64,000 bases of DNA. Source: Sorghum bicolor. Its lineage: Eukaryota; Streptophyta; Magnoliopsida; Poales; Poaceae. Position 1 is the first letter of the stretch. Every line of letters starts with the position of its first letter. Location: the NCBI RefSeq assembly GCF_000003195.3, contig NC_012870.2, forward strand, positions 29,132,477 through 29,196,476, written 5' to 3'. A program made the translations under genes and the position numbers. The notes under the pieces are model-generated. The model saw only the letters and a program-made list of their open reading frames with translations, did no database searches and was not told the origin of the DNA. Below, in pieces: positions 46,300 through 58,000 of the stretch.

Positions 46300-47119
46300 G
46301 TGCCTCTTCTTCGTGTATAACTATCTTCTCTCTCCACACCTAACTCGGTGCTACGGTCTCCTCAGGATAGTTATGTTCAAGTGGTATGTCTTCAGTCCTT
46401 ATCACTTCTCCTTCGTAGTCTACCCATCCGTCCTTGATGATTTGCCTCCTCTGGTTGCGGTTGCGTTGTCTTCTTCTTGTCCTGACCTGCTTAGAGTCTT
46501 CAACTATATAGTTAGGGTCAGTAAAACAGTGGCATACCTTCTCAGAGGAGAAGTGTATGTGGACTTCTCTGGTTCCAATATAAATAATGGCTTTGATAGT
46601 GCTGAGGAACTGTCTTCCAAGGATGGTGGGTGGATCATACTCGTCTTCTCCCATGTCAATGACTTGAAAAATCATCTGGAGCTGAATGTATGTTGGTTGT
46701 AGGGGCATGGTTCCATGCAGGAGCTGATAAGTGACTGTGGCCATTATGCTGTCGTTAGATCCGGTGTCGTAGAGTGTCTACTGAAAAGAGTATCTATTGA
46801 TTGTGCACTCAATGCTTGGAACATCAGGGTCGTCCTTCTTGATCGAGAAAGGTGATGTGAGTCGATGATCTTGACCTCCTTGAGCTGCAGTTACCATCTT
46901 AGCTGACTCGGTCCACATTTGCTTGCTCCTGTTCCTCCTGTTGGTCCTCTTTCTTGGTTCGTGTCGGGATTGCTCTGAAATTTGTGTAGTCTTGTTCTTG
47001 AAGGAAAGTCTCCTTCTTCCCCTTGATGTAGAAACTGATCTTGGCAGCATTAACATAGATGACAGCTCTGGTGTTTAGGAATGGCCTCCCTAAGATGATG
47101 GGTGCCCTCTCCTCAGTAC
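46300..47119 (-). pseudogene. PR2 and the 3' half of PR1 of A3, broken
   Basis: Minus-strand frames cover the end of PR1 (TEERAPIILGRPFLNTRAVIY, ILGR intact), a linker, then PR2 with LYDTGSNDSIMAT and PTILGRQFLSTIKAIIYIG and the basic tail. A stop sits just before the PR2 catalytic motif (near 46780). The upstream part of PR1 (LYAPANFVVIETG) lies beyond C3 at about 59473-59570, but the part with the PR1 catalytic Asp is missing. C3 inserted within PR1. Confidence 0.58.
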
Positions 47120-47124
47120 CAGTC

Positions 47125-47812
47125 TGTTGATGCAAAACTGATCTACAAACACAAAGGACTAATACCCGATTCAAACGTTAAGGCGTGCCAGCCGATTTGA
47201 CCTTGCTATCGGCAAAGGTGATAACTCGAATACTTTAGTCCTGACAACAGCGATGCGCCCGGATGTCACGGCTAAGAGGTACTCATGCGGAACTCGAGAA
47301 CACGCCGAACTTAAGTCGACGAATTCCTAAGAACTCGTAATAAAAAGAAAAAGGTATGACGAAATCGTCGAAAAGTAGATGCTGGAATATGAGTAAAAAC
47401 GTGTGTTTGATTGATTTCTTGATTGATTATTACAAGGTCCTAGGGTTTATATTTATACCCTGCTCAAAGAGCTACAACCAGACACGATTAGAATTCGAAT
47501 TCCAAATTACACGGAATCCGTATACAAAACGATGCAAATAATTAAGGAAATAATAAAACTATCCTTCGTGACAAACCGAAACTCCTCCACATGACAACTG
47601 GCAGCTTCCAGACTCCTCCCTCGCATCATCGGCAATCCCCTTGCCATAGTCATCGGCAGACCTTTTTATCCAGCTATCGGCACCATATTACTGCCTGTGG
47701 ACTTAGTCACATTCAACCTCTCCCTCATCGGCAACCATCCTCATCAGCAACCCGCATCGTACTGCCACCCTATCCTGCCATCCTAGACACGTGCCCAAAA
47801 ATGGTGTCAACA
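47125..47812 (-). repeat. 3' LTR of C3
   Basis: 688 bp. On the minus strand starts TGTTGACACC and ends GCATCAACA. TATA-like run GTATAAATATAAA at 47446-47458 (minus). Contains about six ATCGGC/GCCGAT words. Confidence 0.88.
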
Positions 47813-47827
47813 CATGCCCCCCAGTTT
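47813..47827 (-). other. Polypurine tract of C3
   Basis: AAACTGGGGGGCATG on the minus strand, directly before the 3' LTR; C1a, C1b and C2 have close variants. Confidence 0.65.
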
Positions 47828-48293
47828 CGGAGTATAAAACTATTAATGCTCCGAAATTCTCTGCAGTAATGATGCCTTTTCCGCAATTAATGCTCCTAAT
47901 CTGGTAACCGACAACCTCAATCTGGACAACTCTGATCCTAATCCTCCGCAGATTCCTCGAAATCCCCAACTTCCTAAACGGGCATCTTTCTTGGTCGTAC
48001 ATCGGCAACAATACCGTTACAAAGATCTGCCGATGCTCTGACCAGGATATTCGCAAAAACGGTTACCTCCCCTCTATCCGCCCATCGGCAAGATGACCGT
48101 TATAGAATATCGCCGATGGACCGACCAGGAGATCTCGCACAGTAAAATATCTTTAGATAATGACCGCTTCCCGTCAAATCACCTGCACAATCCCTGGATT
48201 ACCGTGCGAACAGTTACCATATCTACCTGAGTACCCTCGGGCTTCTCGGATGCGGCAAAGAGATAAGTCGGATTTGCCCTTGCCCGTCTTGTC

Positions 48294-48303
48294 CTATAAA
48301 TAG
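48294..48303 (+). promoter_or_regulatory. TATA box of the PMD gene in C3
   Basis: CTATAAATAG, 158 bp upstream of the ATG (48452). The plus-strand promoter sits in the 640 bp between the 3' LTR and the gene, outside the LTR and opposite to gag-pol transcription. Confidence 0.55.
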
Positions 48304-48451
48304 TTCCTTCTTGGGTACTCCTCCCCCATTACACCATTCTACTATCTAACTTTGCTTTTCCAGCGGCGGCGCCATTTACAACCCTCAAGATCTCCGACAA
48401 GCATTCCTCTTCATCAACTCCGGTGCCCTCCAACGTCCTCTTCACGACAAG

Positions 48452-51400
48452 ATGGCCATTGGCTTCGTCGTCCCTGAGGTCAGACTTCCATCTCATCTCC
48501 TGTACCTTTTCTCGCATTCCTGATTCATCTTACTGAATATCTTCCTTTTCCTTTTTCTTTGTATTTTTATTCCCCAAAACACTAGGAGTTGTCCAACAAA
48601 ATTGTCATCCCTACCGATCAACCACACCTTCAGTGCCTCGGCCCTCTAGGGAATCCAGATCCAACCGACCTTATCAATGCAGAAACCAACAGGATTCCCT
48701 TTAGAGCCGAAAACTTTTCTTTAGATCTGTGGAAAGACACCTTTCGCTCTTGGCCCAGCCCTACTGTAGGGTGGAAAGATTGGTTCTTGAGGGTCATCAA
48801 TTCTTATGAAGTCCAGTGGGGTGAGAGGAAGCTAGCTCAATGCATTAGGCTATCCATTGCCGATATGCACAGGAACGAGTCACTGCTGATAGCTGCATCC
48901 TACTTTTGGTCAGACACTCTCAATGCTTTTGTTTTTGGCCACGGCCCTGCTTCTCCTACCCTTGCCGATGTAGCCATGCTTACTGGGCTAGATATATCTT
49001 CTGCCGATAGCACCCACTTTTTTGATACTGCCCCCAGTGCCAAAGTGGAGACTCGCGCTATCGGCGGTTGGTCAGGGTACATCCAGAAGTACCGCGGGAG
49101 AGGGCCTGTCACCATAAAGGAGCAAACCACCTTTCTGAACATGTGGCTGGACAAGTTTGTATTCTGTGGTCGATCGGCAGGACCGACTTCTGTCTATCTA
49201 TCGGCAGCAGAAAGACTGGCTAGCGGTGGCCAATTTCCTCTCGGCCGATATTTGCTCAGCGCTGTTTACCACCTTCTTCATCAGGTAGCCCAGAAACTCC
49301 TGCTTGGCCAATCCATCGGCAACTTGGTAGGCCCCTGGTGGTTTATTAATATGTGGCTCAATCTGCACCTGCATAAGCGCCTTGATTTCAACTTGTTCTC
49401 ACAGCACTTCCCAAGAGATATAGCCGAAAATCATGTGTTGGGTGAAGAGGAATCGGCAACGCGTGCCCCCTTGAACTTTGGCGAAGCCGTTATAGTCTTA
49501 CCCGGTTCAGGGAACAATCCGGATCAGATCGGCCGATTCTTTGAGACTCTGTATGAGGGTCTGGCCAGAGATGAACGACCATGGCTGGCTTATGACGACC
49601 CAGATAGCATGCTCCCTCTGACCTTCAATCCATTTGATGAAGCTCTCGACAGGGACAATGAGGTGATGATGGCAATTGTGACTCCCAGAGCCATACCAGT
49701 GAATTTCTTCGGTAGCACAAAAACCTCTCCCCAAACCTATGAATTTTATAATCCATCGGCATTAGCTCGCCAGCTAGCTTTCGGCCAGTTGCCGATTGCA
49801 CTTCCTTATGCCGATGTGATAAAGCCCAGAGAACCCATCGCCAACCTTCTCGAGTGTACTCGAGTAGCCCAGCTATCACCAAATGCCGATACAGATGTAG
49901 ATCTGTCAGAATGGGTTCCAGCTGCCTTTATCACTCAGGCATACAAGCTATGGTGGGCAGAATGGAAAGAGAATCTATTCTGCAGATCGGCCCTCTCATA
50001 CCGCGGCATGATCGACCCCGAATACGAAGTCCCTGATGACACTGTAAGTATTTTAAACCGATGTCTCATTTTCCAATACTATTTCCATTGGTAACTTACC
50101 CCTGTGTTCCTTTTGCAGGTTGACAACACCCCCCCATCGGTTAGCAGGAGTGGCAAGCTGATCGACTTGTTCCCATCAGGCCCGATCTCCTCAATCGGCC
50201 ATAATGCTCCCACTCTGGCTTCCATCGTGCATCGGGGCGCGCGCCTCAAGAAAGTTACCACCAGGAAAACTCAGACATCGCCAACGGTAGCTGCTTCCAC
50301 TCTGGCGCAAGCTTTCAGGGCAATTTGTCAAACCCTTTTCATTTATGCTAACTATCTTTGTATCGGCTACCTATGCTCATAAACTCCTTTTTGTTGTTGC
50401 AGCAAACTGGTGCATCGGCAAAAGCCAAACGCCAAGGTACCGATGCCCCCCAGTCTAGCCAGCCAAAGAGGAAGGGCACCCAGGGTGCTAAGGCTGGAAC
50501 AAAGCGCCAGAAAGTGGCAACTCCCCCTCCTCCTCCGGTGTCTCCAATCCCGGTGGAATCTTCCCCTTCTTCTCCAGAACTCCAGACACAGCAAGCACCA
50601 TCTCCCCAACCAATGCAGGAAGCACCACAGATGGAAGAACCCCAGCAGGAAGAACCTCAAACAGAAGGTACATCAGCTGATGTGGGTGAACAAACAACTG
50701 GCCCGGCAGGTCCAGTTATATCATCGGCGGTTTCCCCGATTCAGACAACTGTTGTTCATCCTCCGGGTAGCATATCTCAACAATACTTCCGCCGATAAAC
50801 TTATTCTCATTTAGTCTCATAACCCTTCCTGTCTTCTTTCAGGCGATATCGTTCCATCGGCAACATCTGCCGATCAACCTGTAGCTTCATCGGTATCTTT
50901 GAGTCAAAGGCAAGAAATTGCCCTGAAACAAGTAAGTCATCCAATTTTTCCACCAGCATCGTCTGCCGAAGCTTTGACCATAAAAATGACTTATTTCATT
51001 CTCATTTTCAGGAACAAGATTCTCCCGATAGCTTATTCTCCTTCGCCATTGATATCTTCGAAGAAGAAGGTGAGGAAGCAAGCTCCTCTCGGGCAATTGG
51101 GACTGTATCAGTAGAAACCAGGGCTAAGCTGGAGGAGCTATCGGCCATACTTCATCAAGACACTGCTCAACTGGTCAACGATTCTGACCCAGCCAAGGCC
51201 CTGTTCAAAACCCTTAGAGGCCAAATTCCTGCCGATGCTGAAGAAACCCTCTTCCATGCTGCATACCTAGAAAGCCGCCAGCTACAGTACCAGAGAGCCA
51301 CTCGACGCCTTGCCGATAGAGCCGCTCAAATCCAGCTTTCTGAGGAGATGATGAAAGAAAAACTCTTAGCCGACGAGAAACATAAGAACATCGGCACCTT

Positions 51401-51707
51401 AAAGTCCTCAGGTGATGCACTGAAGCAGAAAGTATCTGATCTATCGGCAAAAAGAGAAGCTCTACTGGCCGAACTCAAGCAAGTAGAGGATGCTCTGTCC
51501 CAAGCCCAGCAAGAAGAGAGTCAACTGCCAGAGACCATCAAGCACCTTGAACAAGAACGAAACGTCCACGGCCGCAAAGCGCTGCAGCTGAAGAGGAAGC
51601 TGAAGCCGATAGAAGGTTCTGCCGATGATGATATCAAAGAGATAGAGACAGCCAATCAGATCCGGCTGCGCGCCATATCGGCAATCCAAGCGCTGCTGAA
51701 CATCTGA
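48452..51707 (+). CDS. Antisense six-exon plant mobile domain (PMD) gene of C3
   Basis: Exons 48452-48478, 48586-50043, 50119-50319, 50403-50766, 50843-50931 and 51012-51707, joining to 945 codons without a stop. Exons 1, 2, 3 and 6 are exactly as long as in C2; exons 4 and 5 differ by 18 and 33 nt, whole codons each. The intron 3 donor is GC (50320) where C1b and C2 have GT. Exon 2 carries the PMD core (KDWFLRV, RLSIADMHRNESLLIAASYF, TLADVAMLTGLD, GPWWFINMWLNLHLHKRL). Exon 6 is a coiled coil (DLSAKREALLAELKQVEDAL). It converges with pol, 145 bp between stops. Its function is unknown; a regulatory or anti-silencing role is a guess. Confidence 0.75.
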
Positions 51708-51852
51708 AGCTTTCATCGGCAACACACCTTTGTTTTCCCGCTTTTAGCTTTTAGTCTAGACGATAAGACTGTTATCGGCATCTTTTGAAACATTAAGTCT
51801 GCCCCCAAACATTTAAATCCAGCCGATAGGAGTGTTATCGGCACTTAAACTT

Positions 51853-54800
51853 TTATGCATCGACCCATATGCTGGGGTAGTACTTCTTTAAATATTTGCC
51901 ATTTAATGCTCTGGGAAATTCAACTCCTTCGAGAGTTTCTAGAATATAGGCATTACGAGGAGCTGAGTGTCTTATCCGATAAGGACCTTCCCAATTAGGA
52001 GACCACTTCCCAAACTTCGAACTTTTAGTCCCGACTGGCAAAATCAACTTCCATACCAAATCCCCATCGGTAAACTCCTTAGCCTTTACTTTCTTATCAT
52101 ACCATCTAGCAACTCTCTTCTTATTTTCTTCTATACTCATTAAAGCCTTTAACCGATGCCCTGCTAAATCATCTAACTCATCGGTCATCAAAGTGGCATA
52201 ATCATCTGCAGCCAATTGATCTTGAAAAGATAATCGCCTAGATCCAGCCTTAATTTCCCAAGGCAACACTGCATCATGTACATACACCAATTGATAGGGT
52301 GACACCTTGGTTGATCCATGACAAGCCATCCGATAAGACCATAGTGCTTCATTTAACAATGTATGCCACCGCCTAGGATTTTCTTCAATCTTTCGTTTAA
52401 TAAGCTTGATAATTCCTTTGTTAGACGCTTCGGCCTGCCCATTGGCTTGAGCATAGTAAGGAGAAGAATTCAACACTTTAATTCCCATACCGATTGCGAA
52501 TTCATCGAACTCCCCTGACGTGAACATGGTGCCCTGATCGGTAGTAATCGTTTGGGGAATCCCAAATCGGTAAATAATATGCTCCTTCACAAAATCAATC
52601 ATATTGGCCGATGTGACTTTCTTCAAAGGAATAGCTTCGACCCACTTAGTGAAATAGTCAGTGGCAACTAGAATGAACTTATGCCCTTTGCTAGATGGTG
52701 GATAAATCTGGCCGATCAGATCGATGGCCCATCCACGGAACGGCCAAGGTTTTATTATAGGATTCATAGCCGATGCGGGTGCTCTCTGGATATTACCGAA
52801 CTTTTGACAACCTTGACATCCCTTGAAATATTTAAAACAATCTTCAAGTATGGTTGGCCAAAAATATCCATTCCTTCGAATCATCCACTTCATCTTAAAA
52901 GCTGACTGATGTGCTCCACACACTCCTTCATGGATTTCCCCCATCAAACTTCTGGCTTCATCATCACCCAAGCATCGGAGAAGAATTCCGTTGACAGTTC
53001 GATAATACAATTCATTTTCAAGGAGCACATACTTGGTCGCTTGAAATCGAAACCGTCTTTCAACTTTTTTGGATGGATCTTTTAGATAATCAATAATTTC
53101 TTTCCTCCAATCACCGGCACTGACTGCCGATGTCGCATTAATCATTGGCTGATATCCCGAGGCATGCTGGGCTAACCGATTAGCGTCTTCATTATGCAAT
53201 CGGGGAACATGCTCCAATCGGAAGTCCTTGAATTCCTTTAACAGTTGCATACTTCTCTCGAAATAGGTTATGAGAACTTCACTTCGGCATTCATAGCTTC
53301 CGGCCAATTGATTTATAACCAACATAGAATCCCCGAATATTTCAACAGCATCAGCACGAACTTCTCTTAACAACTCCAATCCCTTGATCAGAGCTTGATA
53401 CTCAGCCTGATTATTTGTTGATGTAGCAACAATCGGCAAGGAAAACTCATACTTCCTCCCCTTAGGAGAAACTAATACAATGCCGATTCCTGCCCCCCGG
53501 TCACAGGTAGATCCATCAAAGAAGAGCGTCCAGGGTGCAATTTCCAAGGTTTCCACTAGACTGCAATGCTGAGTCACAAAATCGGCCATAATCTGCCCTT
53601 TGACTGCCTTAGCCGATTCGTAACGCAAATCGAACTCCAACAGCGCTAAAATCCATTTACCGATCCTACCACTCATAATCGGCATAGATAGCATGTATCG
53701 GACCACGTCATCTTTGCAAACAACAGCACATTCAGCCGACAACAGGTAATGTCTCAGCTTGATACATGAAAAATATAAGCATAAGCACAGTTTCTCAATG
53801 GCCGAATACCTGGTTTCAGCATCAATCAACCTCCTACTCAAATAATAAATTACTCTCTCTTTCCCTTCAAATTCTTGAACTAAAGCTGAACCGATAACCG
53901 ATCCATCAGTAGATAAATACAATTTGAAGGGCTTCCCTTGTTGAGGTGGAACTAAAACTGGAGGATTTACTAGATACTTTTTGATTTCATCCAGAGCCAA
54001 CTGCTGTTCTTCTCCCCAAACAAACTCTTGATCGGCTTTCAATTTAAGAAGAGGACTGAAAGCACGAATCCTCCCAGATAAATTCGATATAAATCTTCTG
54101 ATAAAATTCACCTTGCCGATCAAGGATTGGAGCTCGGTTTTATTGGTAGGGGCCACTATTTTATTGATGGCATCAATAGATCTTCGACTAATTTCAATAC
54201 CCCTCTGATGTACCATGAAACCAAGAAACTGCCCTGCCGATACGCCAAATGCACACTTGTTGGGATTCATCTTCAATCCATGCTTCCTCGTGCACTCCAA
54301 CACTTTTCGTAAATCGGCAAGATGCTTTGAGAAATCTCCAGACTTAACCACCACATCATCAATATAAATTTCTACGAGCTTGCCGATGAACTCATGAAAT
54401 ATAAAATTCATAGCCCTTTGATAAGTAGCACCAGCATTCTTTAACCCAAAAGTCATGACTATCCATTCAAATAGTCCAACATGACCAGGACACCTGAATG
54501 CGGTTTTTGGAATATCCTCCTCTGCCATGAATATTTGATTGTAACCCGCATTACCATCCATGAAGCTGATGACCCGATGGCCAGCCGCAGCATCAACCAG
54601 TAGATCGGCGATAGGCATTGGGTATCCATCCATCGGCGTAGCTTTATTGAGATTCCTGAAATCAATGCACACCCGAAGCTTCCCGTTCTTCTTGTAAACC
54701 GGAACAACATTGGAAATCCATTCGGCATACCGACACTGCCGAATAAACTTAGCTTCAATAAGTTTAGTGATTTCGGCCTTAATATCAGGTAGAATGTTAG

Positions 54801-55086
54801 GATTACATCGGCGGGCTGGTTGCTGATGTGGCCGAAATCCAGACTTGATGGGTAACCGATGTTCGACAATTGATCGGTCTAAACCAGGCATCTCTGTATA
54901 ATCCCAAGCAAAGCAATCTTTATATTCCTTTAACAAACTAATCAATTGTCGCTTACACTCACCATCTAATTTAGCACTAATAAAAGTAGGTCTAGGCTTA
55001 TCACCACTACCTATATCTATTTCTACCAAATCATCGGCCGATGTGAATCCCTGGCCTAATTTTCCATCATCGGCGAATCTATCCAT
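51853..55086 (-). CDS. pol: Pol polyprotein of C3: RT, RNase H, second RNase H, integrase
   Basis: 1,077 residues, uninterrupted. RT at about 115-290: LRVCIDFRNLNKATPMDGYP, SFMDGNAGYNQI (catalytic Asp about 176) and YIDD at 241-244. The gypsy RNase H follows (LYLSTDGS, RYSAIEK). A second, archaeal-type RNase H starts near 513 (LFFDGSTCDRGAGIG, NNQAEYQALIKGLELL, GDSMLVINQL, HNEDANRLA); this double RNase H marks the Tat lineage. Integrase: HHCC zinc finger (HEGVCGAHQS, CFKYFKGCQGC), DDE residues in AIDLIG, TTDQGT and GQAEASNK, and a C-terminal domain without a chromodomain. The ATG shares one base with the gag-PR stop (TAATG). Confidence 0.92.
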   Translation of the reverse strand: MDRFADDGKLGQGFTSADDLVEIDIGSGDKPRPTFISAKLDGECKRQLISLLKEYKDCFAWDYTEMPGLDRSIVEHRLPIKSGFRPHQQPARRCNPNILPDIKAEITKLIEAKFIRQCRYAEWISNVVPVYKKNGKLRVCIDFRNLNKATPMDGYPMPIADLLVDAAAGHRVISFMDGNAGYNQIFMAEEDIPKTAFRCPGHVGLFEWIVMTFGLKNAGATYQRAMNFIFHEFIGKLVEIYIDDVVVKSGDFSKHLADLRKVLECTRKHGLKMNPNKCAFGVSAGQFLGFMVHQRGIEISRRSIDAINKIVAPTNKTELQSLIGKVNFIRRFISNLSGRIRAFSPLLKLKADQEFVWGEEQQLALDEIKKYLVNPPVLVPPQQGKPFKLYLSTDGSVIGSALVQEFEGKERVIYYLSRRLIDAETRYSAIEKLCLCLYFSCIKLRHYLLSAECAVVCKDDVVRYMLSMPIMSGRIGKWILALLEFDLRYESAKAVKGQIMADFVTQHCSLVETLEIAPWTLFFDGSTCDRGAGIGIVLVSPKGRKYEFSLPIVATSTNNQAEYQALIKGLELLREVRADAVEIFGDSMLVINQLAGSYECRSEVLITYFERSMQLLKEFKDFRLEHVPRLHNEDANRLAQHASGYQPMINATSAVSAGDWRKEIIDYLKDPSKKVERRFRFQATKYVLLENELYYRTVNGILLRCLGDDEARSLMGEIHEGVCGAHQSAFKMKWMIRRNGYFWPTILEDCFKYFKGCQGCQKFGNIQRAPASAMNPIIKPWPFRGWAIDLIGQIYPPSSKGHKFILVATDYFTKWVEAIPLKKVTSANMIDFVKEHIIYRFGIPQTITTDQGTMFTSGEFDEFAIGMGIKVLNSSPYYAQANGQAEASNKGIIKLIKRKIEENPRRWHTLLNEALWSYRMACHGSTKVSPYQLVYVHDAVLPWEIKAGSRRLSFQDQLAADDYATLMTDELDDLAGHRLKALMSIEENKKRVARWYDKKVKAKEFTDGDLVWKLILPVGTKSSKFGKWSPNWEGPYRIRHSAPRNAYILETLEGVEFPRALNGKYLKKYYPSIWVDA

Positions 55087-58000
55087 TAAAAACCGTCGTC
55101 AGAACCGACTGCTTGGATCGGTGGAATCTCATAATCGGCAACTTTGAGAAAATCTTTCTCCCAAGCTTCTCCTGAAATGCACCTGGTCCTTTCGTAAGTA
55201 TCTGCTTCTGCCGATGCGATAACATAAGAAGAATCTCCTGGGACAATCTCAATCTTGTCACCTACCCACTGAACCAAGCACTGATGCATTGTAGATGGGA
55301 TACAACAATTGGCATGAATCCAATCTCTCCCCAACAATAAATTGTAGGCACCTTTTCCGCTGATCACGAAAAAAGTTGTCGGCAAGGTTTTGCTGCCGAT
55401 GGTCAACTCTGCACATATCGCCCCCTTGACTGGAGACACGTTTCCTTCAAAGTCTTTGAGCATCATATCGGTCTTGGTCAAATCTTGATCCCCTTTCCCA
55501 AGCTTCCGATATACTGCATACGGCATAATATTAATAGCAGCTCCACCATCAACTAGGATCTTGGTCATTGGCTGCCCATCAACCCTTCCTTTGAGGAACA
55601 AAGCTTTAAGATGCTGCCTCTCGTCATCGGCAGGTTTCTCAAAGATAGCCGTCATCGGATCCAGAGCCAACTGAGCTATCTGATCAGAAAATTCCAACTC
55701 ATCGTCACTGGCTGGTGCAAGAAACTCCATCGGCAACATGAAGACCATGTTGACGCCTGCCGATGGACCTTCCCTCTTAGTGTCTGACGGCTGCCGACTT
55801 CCAGAGTTCTCTCCCTTGTTTAGCTCCTCTCGCCTTTCTCGTTGCAATCTCCTTTTCTGTGTCTTGGTTAATCCTTGAGGGCACCATGGAGGAAGTGGCC
55901 TTTGCCTTGCCATCGGGCGTCGGTTCTCCCTTGACTCCATGCGATGCGTGTTAGCATCCCTGCAAAATATGAATTCATCGGGAACCCGCGCATCAGCCAT
56001 TCCTTCGAGCTCCTCTTGGTTCCTGGGAAAATACTGGACACGGTCACTAAGTCTGTTGTGCCCACTGAATCTGCCCCCCAGCCGGTCATGAACTGACACC
56101 CTTCCTCTGATCGGCCCATTAGCTCGCCGTTCATCATCATGATAACGCCGATCGTTCCTATCGTACCGATCATAACCGTTGCATTCAGGGCAGTTTCTGA
56201 CAGTAGGAAGCTTGATATTTTCCTCCCAACAATGGATGAAGAATGGGCAATTCCAATGATCCCTGTGCCGATTCCACTCCTGTCGGCGTCTTTCTTCTTC
56301 CCGTTGATAATCTTCCTGCTGGCGTCGATACCGATCTTCCCGTTGTTGCCATTTTTCTCGAGGCCTCCTATGAGTTATGACGATGCCAGATCGAGGAAGC
56401 CTTCCTGAGCTAGTTCCTTCCTGGACAAAGCCCTTACTTCTTGCATCGGCAGTAGTAACTTGATGCTGAGGATCTACCGATGCACTCTTCTCAGCTGTCT
56501 CCGACGTTAAGACCTTAGCCTTCCCCTTAGCATCCAACATGTTTGTCGGGAAAGGATGTTGGTCTATCTTCATCGGCTTCTGGGCTTTGGAACTGTCAAA
56601 CTTGATTCTCCCTGACTCTATAGCCGATTGCAGCTGCTGTCTGAATACTTTGCACTCGTTGGTGTCATGTGAAGTTGCATTATGCCACTTGCAATATCTC
56701 ATCCTCTTCAACTCTTCTGCCGACGGGATCACGTGGTTAGGTGACAGTTTGATTTGACCTTCCTGAAGTAGAAAGTCAAATATCCTATCGGCCTTGGCGG
56801 TGTCAAAGGCAAACTTCTCTGGTTCCTTCTGCCCAAAAGGACAAGACATCGGCTTCTTGTTTTTTACCCACTCTGCCAAACCGATTACTGGTTCCTCATC
56901 GGAATCTGAGCTTGTTGCTTCATCAACAAATGACACTTTCTTATTCCATGCCCTCTTAGGCTCGAAAGGCTTGATGTCTTGATCAGATATCCTCTGCACC
57001 AAATGACTTAAACTTTCGAACTCCTGAGAGGCATACTTATCCTTGATATGTGGCAACAAACCCTGGAAAGCCAAATCGGCTAGCTGCCGATCATCCAGAA
57101 CCAGGCTATAGCATTTATTCTTGACCTCTCGTATCCTCTGCACAAATCCCTCAACCGACTCATCATTACGTTGCCTCAACTTGACCAAGTCGGTGATCTT
57201 CTTCTCATGAACCCCCGAGAAGAAGTATCTGTGGAATTGCTTCTCTAGATCGGCCCAAGTAATTACTGAGTTGGGAGGTAATGATATGAACCAAGTAAAG
57301 GCCGATCCAGACAATGATGATGAAAATAGACGAACCCTCAATTCGTCCCTGTTACCAGCCTCTCCACATTGAATAATGAACCTGTTGACATGCTCCATGG
57401 TTGACGTGTCGTCCTGTCCGGAAAACTTTGTAAAATCCGGTACCTTGTACTGATGTGGAAGCGGGATCAAATCATACGCTGGAGGATACGGTGTCCGATA
57501 AGAATAAGTGTTGACTTTGGGTTTTATCCCAAATTGTTCCCTCATTACTTCAGCAATCTTATCGGCCCAATACGCATCGGCATCTTGCCGATGAGGCGGC
57601 TGCGGATCTGGCACTTGGTGGCGAACCTCCACATGTCTGTTTGGGACGTGACCTGCATGGAACATTGTATTGGTCACCTGTCCTCCAATCTGCGGACTAC
57701 CAAACTGTTGTCCACCGATTGGCTGTCCTCCGAGTTGTTGTCCAAAATTTATTGGCTGGTTGGGAATCCCCTGACCTTGGAACCCGGGATAGACCTGCCC
57801 TTGCTGGAACCCTGTAGTCTGATAACCCTGCTAGGGCGATTGTGGAAAGGCTTGCTGTCCATGCCATCCATTATTAGCGTTCATCGGCATAGGTGCTGCC
57901 GATGATTGGTAATTGGGTACCGTCGTTGAATTGACATACCCCGACTGGGCCATAGGCCTCTGTTGCATCAGCATTGACTCTGCCGATGCGTTGGGCATTT

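Noticed and set aside
55084..55095. Canonical -1 frameshift site at the gag-PR/pol junction
   Set aside because: The T5 run does not form an X-XXY-YYZ heptamer in the gag frame; the TAATG overlap is the more plausible feature.
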